DNA from: Segatella oulorum JCM 14966 | Lineage (GTDB): Bacteria > Bacteroidota > Bacteroidia > Bacteroidales > Bacteroidaceae | Reading direction: 5' to 3' | Assembly (NCBI RefSeq): GCF_000613785.1 | Contig: NZ_BAJQ01000017.1 | Location: forward strand, 1 to 46,765 | Length of the DNA stretch: 46,765 nucleotides | Shown here: piece after piece, positions 39,308-46,765 of the stretch | How positions within the stretch are numbered: the first letter of the stretch is position 1 | Layout: every line of letters starts with the position of its first letter | Position numbers and translations under genes: made by a program | Notes under the pieces: generated by a model | Seen by the model: the letters and a program-made list of their open reading frames with translations, nothing else | Databases searched by the model: none | Told to the model about the DNA's origin: nothing

Positions 39308-40456
39308 TTAGGCGGTGAAATAATTCTTAAAGCGTTCGAAAATGGTTCGTTTCGTCTCACTATCTCCCTTGAAATTGTCGCTGTCCTTCAGTTTCTCAAT
39401 GACCTGCTTCTCGGCTTTGTCGAGCGTCTTGGGAACATAAACGCTGAGGTTCACCACCAAGTCGCCCATTTCGTCGCCATAACCCTGTACGGCGGGCAGT
39501 CCTTTGTGCCGCAGACGCAACGTTTTTCCGGGCTGTGTGCCGGGCTCAATCTTAATTTTCACTTTGCCTCCGTCAATGGTTGGGATTTCAGCTTCTCCGC
39601 CTAAGGCTGCCATGGGGAAATCGAGCAACAGGTTATAAATGACATCTTGCCCATCGCGCACGAAGGTGTCGTTGGGCTGTTCCTCGATGAGCACTTGGAT
39701 GTTGCCCGGGATACCATTGTGCATGCCTGCATTGCCCTTTCCCGGAACGTTGACAATCATACCCTCGGCAACGCCTGCGGGGATTTTGATTTCAACTACT
39801 TCTTCGCCTTTGACAACGCCCGTACCGCCACATTCCTTGCATTTGTTCTTGATGATGGTGCCTTCGCCATGGCATTCAGGGCATTCGGTCTGCGTTTGCA
39901 TCATGCCCAACATGGTGCGTACGGTGCGAACCACAGCTCCGCGCCCACCACAGGTAGGACATGTCTCGCTTCCACTTCCGGCTTCGGCACCAGAGCCATG
40001 ACAATGGCTGCAAGTGATGTCCTTGCGCACTTTGAATTTCTTTGTGACGCCTGTGAGTACCTCTTGAAGAGAGAGGGTTACCTTGAGGCGGAGGTCGTTG
40101 CCACGATATTGCGGGCGTTGATGTTGTCCATTGGCAAAGCCGCCAAATCCTGCATGTCCCCCAAAGATGTCGCCAAAAGCAGAGAAGATGTCGTCCATAT
40201 CCATTCCGCTACCGCCGAAGCCACCAGCTTGTGCACCTGCAAAGCCAAACTGGTCGTATTGCTGGCGCTTTTGTTGGTCGCGCAACACATCATAGGCCTC
40301 GGCAGCCTCTTTAAATTTTTCTTCTGCGTTCTTGTCGCCGGGATTGCGGTCGGGATGATACTTGATAGCTATTTTGCGGTAGGCTAATTTTATCTCTTCG
40401 TCCGTAGCTGTGCGTGCAACGCCCAGCACCTCGTAGTAATCTCGTTTTTCTGCCAT
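39308..40456 (-). CDS. dnaJ: Chaperone protein DnaJ
   Basis: 382 residues from ATG at 40456 ([13 protein letters not shown]); a longer frame upstream overlaps grpE and is not used. The J domain has the HPD motif in [11 protein letters not shown] Gly/Phe-rich linker ([12 protein letters not shown]) follows. The zinc-binding region has four CxxCxGxG-type repeats: [24 protein letters not shown] and CKECGGTG. It stimulates DnaK ATPase activity and presents unfolded clients. It is cotranscribed with grpE, 14 bases upstream. Confidence 0.97.
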   Translation of the reverse strand: MAEKRDYYEVLGVARTATDEEIKLAYRKIAIKYHPDRNPGDKNAEEKFKEAAEAYDVLRDQQKRQQYDQFGFAGAQAGGFGGSGMDMDDIFSAFGDIFGGHAGFGGFANGQHQRPQYRGNDLRLKVTLSLQEVLTGVTKKFKVRKDITCSHCHGSGAEAGSGSETCPTCGGRGAVVRTVRTMLGMMQTQTECPECHGEGTIIKNKCKECGGTGVVKGEEVVEIKIPAGVAEGMIVNVPGKGNAGMHNGIPGNIQVLIEEQPNDTFVRDGQDVIYNLLLDFPMAALGGEAEIPTIDGGKVKIKIEPGTQPGKTLRLRHKGLPAVQGYGDEMGDLVVNLSVYVPKTLDKAEKQVIEKLKDSDNFKGDSETKRTIFERFKNYFTA

Positions 40457-40470
40457 AATGTATCTAACCT

Positions 40471-41049
40471 TTATTGTCCAACGGCTACTTTGGCATGCCG
40501 AATGACCTCGTCGTTCATCGTGTAGCCTGTTTGCACACAATCAATCACCTTACCTTTGTTTTCATCACCCATGCCGGGAACCATAGCGACAGCTTCGTGA
40601 TAGTCGGTGTTGAAGTCAGCCTTTTGGGTGTCGATTTTTTTCACCCCCATGCCTTCTAAGGTTTTGATAAACTTGTTGAATATCATTTGCATGCCGGCTT
40701 TTACAGCTTCAACGTCGGTGCTGCCATCTTCCAAGGCACGTTCGAAATCGTCGAGCACAGGTAGGATGGCCGTGACCGTTTTCTTACCGCCATTTAAGAT
40801 TAAATCGGACTTCTCTTTTGTTGTGCGTTTGCGGAAATTATCAAATTCGGCAATCGTGCGCAGCAATTGATCCTTAAGTTTTTCGTTCTCTTGCTGCAAT
40901 TTCTCTAAAGGACTTAACTTATCTTCTTTCTCCCTTTCGTCATATTTGTCAGTTGGAGCTGACGACTTGTCAGTCTTTTCTGTCTGTTGTTTATCCTCTG
41001 CTTTCGCCTTGTTTGCGGCTTCTTTTGAGAGGTTTTCAAAGTCTGTCAT
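40471..41049 (-). CDS. grpE: Nucleotide exchange factor GrpE
   Basis: 192 residues. The charged N-terminus is long and coiled (about 1-60, rich in Lys, Glu and Asp), followed by the GrpE core [14 protein letters not shown] and the C-terminal beta domain with [11 protein letters not shown] and [17 protein letters not shown]. It releases ADP from DnaK. dnaK itself is not in the window. It forms an operon with dnaJ. Confidence 0.96.
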   Translation of the reverse strand: MTDFENLSKEAANKAKAEDKQQTEKTDKSSAPTDKYDEREKEDKLSPLEKLQQENEKLKDQLLRTIAEFDNFRKRTTKEKSDLILNGGKKTVTAILPVLDDFERALEDGSTDVEAVKAGMQMIFNKFIKTLEGMGVKKIDTQKADFNTDYHEAVAMVPGMGDENKGKVIDCVQTGYTMNDEVIRHAKVAVGQ

Positions 41050-41115
41050 ATTGTTTGTTTTATTTATTTGTTATTTTGTGCATCAATGCAAATGGCATGC
41101 CAAAGCATTGTAGAC

Positions 41116-41142
41116 AAAATGGATGTACAAGGCGTACATCCA
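41116..41142 (-). terminator. Intrinsic terminator of the ABC-F gene
   Basis: GGATGTAC and GTACATCC around a five-base loop; the minus strand continues ATTTTG. It lies 45 bases past the stop of the ABC-F gene. Confidence 0.65.
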
Positions 41143-41185
41143 CTGGTTGATTGCTGCACAATTTGCACGGCGTACAATTAATTCT

Positions 41186-42829
<1,644 letters not shown>

Positions 42830-42840
42830 TTAATTGGCTG

Positions 42841-42871
42841 CAAAGGTAAGCAAAATTATTCAGAAAACAAA
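42841..42871 (-). promoter_or_regulatory. Promoter of the ABC-F gene
   Basis: On the minus strand TACCTTTG (42848 to 42841) with TTTG (42871 to 42868) 19 bases upstream. It overlaps the terminator of the preceding gene. Confidence 0.75.
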
Positions 42872-42904
42872 AACGAGACGTAGCCTTGGGAAGCTAAGTC
42901 TCGT
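42866..42904 (-). terminator. Intrinsic terminator of the C1B peptidase gene
   Basis: ACGAGAC and GTCTCGT with an imperfect inner stem (TAGCCTT/AAGCTA). The minus strand continues TTTTTGTTTTC. Confidence 0.8.
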
Positions 42905-42926
42905 CTTCTTTTTCCATCGAAAGAAA

Positions 42927-44132
42927 TTATATGCCTAATTTCTTTCTAATATCTTTGGGTACGGCGTTTACATTAACCATAAAGTCCATGGTGTTATTTG
43001 CAATATAGTTTTTGGTCATATACCACATTCCTTTATAATCGCCAACTTCACCCCATGAGTTCTTAACCATATAATACTCTTTTCCATTCTGATCTTTTGC
43101 GATACCGTAGATGAGCATACCATGGTCATCGGTCAGTTCCCAATTATCGAAACGTTCTTGGCGTAATTTCTGTGTAGGCGTTACCTCAGGTACAGTGCAA
43201 CCTAATGAGTCGAGCACATTTTTCTTTTCAGCACGTGTCAGCTTCAACCAATGCGCCATATCACTTCCACTTAGGCTCTGTGCTTTTTTTGAATCAATAG
43301 AGTAAGCCAACCCATCACGTGTAAATCCGGGTTCTGAAACATCACCTCCCCAAGCAATGGTGTAGCCATTCATTACAGCATTATCAATGATGCGCATCAT
43401 ATCATCGAGAGGAAGGTTCCATGAGAGTGGATTGCGCCAGTTGTCTTGTACCTCAACAGCGAAAGCAGTATAAAAAGGATGGTGCGTGTAGCTTGTGAAG
43501 CTTACATAATCATCAGGGTTAATCTCCAAACTTTGTGCAAAGGTTTGCGGAGTATAACTCTTTCCTTGATAGGTAAATCTATCAGGGCATTTACCTAAGT
43601 ATGCGTCTAAAATACCTTGCAGCGCCACCTTCCATTGTGGAGAAAGCTTGTCGCTCTTTGTTTTGGCGATGGCTTGTACGTAGGGTGTCATGACTGCGAA
43701 GAATTCATTGAAATTGTTCAAAGAATCGCCATAGAGTGTGCCTGGAAGAGGCATGGCTTCTTCTGGGCACATGCCATAATGCTTTAAGCAATAGATGGGA
43801 TCATAAGCGCTTCCGCCTTGTGCGAATTGTGCATCACCATGCATACGTACCACCTGAATAGCACGATCCAAATATGTCTTATTTGCAACAAAGGCCTCGC
43901 AGAGGTCATACGTTTTGCCCGTTTTCTTTAATATCTCAGCTTCTAAGAAGCTCAATGTGGAATAGTCCCAGCAGGTGCCACTGCGACTTTGGTTCTTAAC
44001 ACTTGTAATTTTGTTCTCTTTGATGGTGGTAAAGACTGGTTTGTTGGCATTCTTTTTATTGTCTTTCTTCTCTTGGGCCTGTGCACCGAAAGCTACAAGT
44101 GCAGCAAGCGCCATAACTAAAACTTTTTTCAT
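42927..44132 (-). CDS. C1B cysteine aminopeptidase (bleomycin-hydrolase family), exported
   Basis: 401 residues with an N-terminal signal peptide (ALAALVAFGAQA). The papain-like active site has Gln48 in VKNQSRSG, Cys54 in SGTCWDYS, the His in TDDHGMLIYG and the Asn in VKNSWG. Classic PepC/bleomycin hydrolases are cytoplasmic; the signal peptide points to periplasmic or surface peptide digestion. The pepP-like gene lies 46 bases upstream on the same strand, so the two may be cotranscribed for peptide use. Confidence 0.92.
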   Translation of the reverse strand: MKKVLVMALAALVAFGAQAQEKKDNKKNANKPVFTTIKENKITSVKNQSRSGTCWDYSTLSFLEAEILKKTGKTYDLCEAFVANKTYLDRAIQVVRMHGDAQFAQGGSAYDPIYCLKHYGMCPEEAMPLPGTLYGDSLNNFNEFFAVMTPYVQAIAKTKSDKLSPQWKVALQGILDAYLGKCPDRFTYQGKSYTPQTFAQSLEINPDDYVSFTSYTHHPFYTAFAVEVQDNWRNPLSWNLPLDDMMRIIDNAVMNGYTIAWGGDVSEPGFTRDGLAYSIDSKKAQSLSGSDMAHWLKLTRAEKKNVLDSLGCTVPEVTPTQKLRQERFDNWELTDDHGMLIYGIAKDQNGKEYYMVKNSWGEVGDYKGMWYMTKNYIANNTMDFMVNVNAVPKDIRKKLGI

Positions 44133-44178
44133 TTATTCGAATTATAATGTTTATATTAAAATTGCAATTATTTGTTGT

Positions 44179-45600
44179 TTATTCTGCGCGATGTGCGGCC
44201 ATAAACTCTTCGACGTCTTTTGGATGATAGGGTATGCGCTGTGCACCGATAAAGCGGCAACCTTGAGGCGTGATGAGCACATCGTCTTCAATTCGGATGC
44301 CACCAAAATCTTTATAGCTCTCAATCTTGTCGAAGTTTAGGAAGGCTGCACAATGCTGTTTGGCTTTCCATTCATCAATCAAGGCCGGAATGAAATAAAT
44401 GCCGGGCTCGTCGGTCACAACGAAACCTTCTTCTAATCGGCGACCCATGCGCAGATTATTCGTACCGAATTGCGTGAGGTTTGGTCGAGTTTCCTCGTCA
44501 AATCCCACATTGATTTGGTCTAAATTCTCCATATCATGCACATCCATACCCATCATGTGGCCTAAACCATGTGGCATGAATAGCGCGTGCGCACCAGCTT
44601 GAACGGCGGCTTCTGTGTCGCCTTTAGTGAGACCTAATTCCTTTAATCTGTCGAACATCAATCGACAAACGGCAAAGTGGACATCGGCATAGCGAACGCC
44701 AGGCTTGGCCACTTCTAAGGTGTAGTCGTGGCAAGCTTCCACAATGGAATAGATTTCGAACTGCCGCTGTGAGAATTTTCCGGAGACAGGCATCGTGCGG
44801 GTGTTGTCACTACAATAATTGTTGATGGTTTCAGCTCCCGCATCGCAGAGCGCTAAGCGTCCGGCCTCGAGCTTATTCATTGATGGATTGCCGTGCAAAA
44901 TCTCACCATGTTGCGTGTAGATGGTGGGGAAGCTCACCATTGCTCCATACGAGTTTGCGATGCCATCGACTTGTCCGCCCACAAATTTTTCGGTTACTCC
45001 AGGACGCGTCAGGCGCATGGCTGTGGTATGCATTTCGTAGCCAATGACGGCAGCGCGTTCCAACTCTTCAATTTCTTGGGGCTCTTTCACGGAGCGCATT
45101 TTCACCACAGCCCGAATTAAATCCATGCTTGCATCCTCTTTCTGTTGTGTGGGATGGATTCCAAGGAGATCGAAAATCTGAATTTTAATATCGTGTCGAT
45201 AGGGCGGGAGAAAATGAATCTTGCGGTGCGTGCGCAGTGCCTCATTGCAGATGAGCTTCAGATGCTTCATGGGTAATGTTTCATCGGCGCCGCATTGTTG
45301 CGCCATATCGTGCATGCTTTGAACAGAGCCATACCACACGATATCCTCAATGTCGATATCGTTTCCAATCAAGATGTCGCGGTTATTATCGATGTCGATA
45401 ACACCTACCAGTCCATCGCGTTGCAAACCGAAATAATAGAGGAACGACGAATCCTGACGGAAAGGGTAGTAACCGTTATTGGGAAAATTAACTGGCGACT
45501 CATTGTTGCCAAAAAAAATGACGACACCTTCGTTAACGAGTTTCTTGAGTTCATTGCGTCGTCTTACGTAAGTAGCTGTATCAAACATTTTTGTTTTCAT
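44179..45600 (-). CDS. pepP: Xaa-Pro aminopeptidase, M24B family
   Basis: 473 residues, or 469 from the second Met. It removes N-terminal residues preceding proline. The N-terminal creatinase-like domain has FFGNNESP; the C-terminal pita-bread domain has metal ligands in LCDAGAE, NTRTMPVSG, GLGHMMGMDVHD, TDEPGIYF and RIEDDVLI. There is no signal peptide, so it is cytoplasmic. Fits an asaccharolytic or peptide-using lifestyle together with the neighbouring C1B peptidase. It has its own promoter. Confidence 0.93.
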   Translation of the reverse strand: MKTKMFDTATYVRRRNELKKLVNEGVVIFFGNNESPVNFPNNGYYPFRQDSSFLYYFGLQRDGLVGVIDIDNNRDILIGNDIDIEDIVWYGSVQSMHDMAQQCGADETLPMKHLKLICNEALRTHRKIHFLPPYRHDIKIQIFDLLGIHPTQQKEDASMDLIRAVVKMRSVKEPQEIEELERAAVIGYEMHTTAMRLTRPGVTEKFVGGQVDGIANSYGAMVSFPTIYTQHGEILHGNPSMNKLEAGRLALCDAGAETINNYCSDNTRTMPVSGKFSQRQFEIYSIVEACHDYTLEVAKPGVRYADVHFAVCRLMFDRLKELGLTKGDTEAAVQAGAHALFMPHGLGHMMGMDVHDMENLDQINVGFDEETRPNLTQFGTNNLRMGRRLEEGFVVTDEPGIYFIPALIDEWKAKQHCAAFLNFDKIESYKDFGGIRIEDDVLITPQGCRFIGAQRIPYHPKDVEEFMAAHRAE

Positions 45601-45611
45601 TGATTTGGCTA

Positions 45612-45619
45612 CAAAGTTA
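45612..45619 (-). promoter_or_regulatory. -7 box of the M24B aminopeptidase gene
   Basis: Minus-strand TAACTTTG, matching TAnnTTTG, about 12 bases before the ATG. No clear TTTG element is seen at the -33 position. Confidence 0.6.
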
Positions 45620-45641
45620 TATATTTTTCGCCTAAAAGTTC

Positions 45642-45649
45642 TATCTTTG
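45642..45649 (+). promoter_or_regulatory. -7 box of the patatin gene
   Basis: TATCTTTG, 41 bases before the ATG at 45691 and divergent from the aminopeptidase promoter. The -33 side is only T-rich. Confidence 0.6.
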
Positions 45650-45690
45650 CAATAAAATTACGCTTAAAGCTATAAATTTATTAGTTAGCG

Positions 45691-46536
45691 ATGGAAATCA
45701 ATCATCAAACGGGATTAGTTTTGGAAGGTGGCGGCATGCGTGGCGTGTTCACAAGTGGGGTGCTCGATGCCTTGATGAAGCATGCCATTTATTTTCGTTA
45801 TGTGGTGGCCGTTTCGGCAGGCGCGTGCAACGGCATGAGCTATGTAAGCCGGCAACCCCGACGTGCGCGCATTGCCAACATCGACTATCTGTCGCGCTAC
45901 CACTACATCGGTTTGCGCCATTTGGCTCAGCAGGGGTGCATTTTCGACCGCGATTTGCTCTATAACAAGTTTCCCAACCAGCTCATCCCCGTAGATTTCG
46001 ACGAGTATTTTCAGCACGCCGACACATTCGAAGTGGTGACAACGAACTGTCTCACGGGGCGTGCGATGTATCTCACCGAAACACAATCGCGCCAGCGTGC
46101 CATCGACATTCTACGCGCCTCGAGCAGCCTGCCCTACGTGAGTAGCATTGTGATGGTGGATGGCATCCCCATGCTCGACGGAGGAATTGTCGACAGTATC
46201 CCCGTGGCGCGTGCCATTTCGCAAGGACACGCCACCAACGTGGTGGTGCTCACGCGCAATAAAGGTTGGCGCGACACGAGTCCCGATCTCAAGCAACCGC
46301 GCTTTGTCTATCGTCAGTATCCCCGTTTGCGCTTAGCCTTGAGTCGTCGGCACGAGGTTTATAACCAGCAAATCGATTTGGTAGACCGGTTGGAAGCTGA
46401 AGGCAAAATCGTTTGCATCCGCCCCATTCGCCCCTTGGAAGTGGGGCGCATGGAGATTGATGTTGAGAAGTTGGAACGGCTTTATCAGGAGGGCTTCGAT
46501 TTGGGTGAAGCCTTCGCACAGCAATATTTTGTGTAA
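45691..46536 (+). CDS. Patatin-like phospholipase family protein
   Basis: 281 residues. It hydrolyses acyl esters of lipids with a Ser-Asp dyad. The oxyanion hole is LEGGGMRG (residues 11-18), the nucleophile is Ser42 in AVSAGACNG, and the Asp is Asp163 in MLDGGIVD. The usual Gly two residues before the nucleophile is replaced by Ala, a small change seen in some bacterial members. It has no signal peptide. It stands alone between the divergent aminopeptidase gene and array E. The substrate is unknown. Confidence 0.9.
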   Translation: MEINHQTGLVLEGGGMRGVFTSGVLDALMKHAIYFRYVVAVSAGACNGMSYVSRQPRRARIANIDYLSRYHYIGLRHLAQQGCIFDRDLLYNKFPNQLIPVDFDEYFQHADTFEVVTTNCLTGRAMYLTETQSRQRAIDILRASSSLPYVSSIVMVDGIPMLDGGIVDSIPVARAISQGHATNVVVLTRNKGWRDTSPDLKQPRFVYRQYPRLRLALSRRHEVYNQQIDLVDRLEAEGKIVCIRPIRPLEVGRMEIDVEKLERLYQEGFDLGEAFAQQYFV

Positions 46537-46550
46537 CGTTCTGGAAAACA

Positions 46551-46765
46551 CGTTAGTTACAGCGTATCTAATCTGTTTTCAAGAAAAAATACATTAGTTA
46601 CAGCGTATCTAATCCGTTTCAGCGAAAAAACATGTTAGTTACAGTGTATCTAATTCGTTTCAACGAAAAAACACGTTAGTTACAGCGTATCTAATCTGTT
46701 TCCGAGAAAAAACGCGTTAGTTACAGCGTATCTAGTCTGTTTTCAAGAAAAAATGCGTTAGTCCC
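46551..46765. repeat. Tandem array E, exact 41-bp period, at least 5 units
   Basis: TTAGTTACAG-type units start at 46553, 46594, 46635, 46676 and 46717, with a sixth cut by the window end at 46758. The dyad is TTAGTTAC AGC GTATCTAA with one mismatched pair, and an A run follows. It lies just past the patatin stop. Confidence 0.95.

Overview
The window reads as chromosomal DNA of a Bacteroidales bacterium, most likely Prevotellaceae. The evidence is the TTTG/TAnnTTTG promoter pairs in front of many genes, fimbrillin-family lipoproteins with a C-terminal major-paralogous domain, DUF6261 proteins, a BtuG-type surface lipoprotein behind a cobalamin riboswitch, and a MetH without activation domain. 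The genus is an inference.

Layout: (1) 1-4055, + strand: metA, a U32 peptidase and a lipoprotein with a zinc ribbon. (2) 4500-10676, - strand: a DUF4375 protein, smpB, metH, mtaB and a glycosyltransferase in one tight operon. (3) 10923-15484, + strand: three overlapping glycosyltransferase genes and a metallophosphatase. (4) htrA on the - strand. (5) 17409-22284: cassette 1, made of a structured leader with a CA microsatellite, a 60-residue peptide, a fimbrillin-like lipoprotein, a tandem-repeat array and a DUF6261 protein. It is followed by 1.7 kb of dense palindromic repeats. (6) A purine permease and an SLC13 transporter on the - strand. (7) 27182-33286: cobalamin riboswitch, btuB, btuG, btuF-like, btuC and an ATP:cob(I)alamin adenosyltransferase. 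(8) 33360-38390: cassette 2, a diverged copy of cassette 1 with an almost identical leader, again followed by palindromic repeats. (9) grpE-dnaJ, an ABC-F protein, a C1B peptidase and an M24B aminopeptidase on the - strand, then a patatin-like phospholipase on the + strand.

Metabolic links: MetA carries Glu111 and so probably makes O-acetylhomoserine. MetH needs the cobalamin that the Btu operon imports, and the adenosyltransferase makes the other cofactor form.

The strongest unusual signal is the paired leader of the two fimbrillin cassettes. A conserved promoter is followed at once by an ATG. The open frame from that ATG runs through a hairpin and then a (CA)n tract, and beyond the tract lies a strong intrinsic terminator. 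In one of three repeat phases the frame stays open through the terminator and ends inside the start of the next gene; in the other two it stops just after the CA tract. Cassette 1 (21 units) is in the read-through phase and cassette 2 (16 units) is in a stop phase. This looks like microsatellite-controlled attenuation.

The second theme is five intergenic tandem arrays with different sequences but the same 41-42 bp period and an internal dyad in each unit. The third is a family of 142-bp palindromic elements starting GTAGGGGC.

Caution: at least ten single-base frameshifts break seven otherwise normal genes, mostly at short runs of one base. The assembly probably contains indel errors, so repeat counts and frames need checking in reads.
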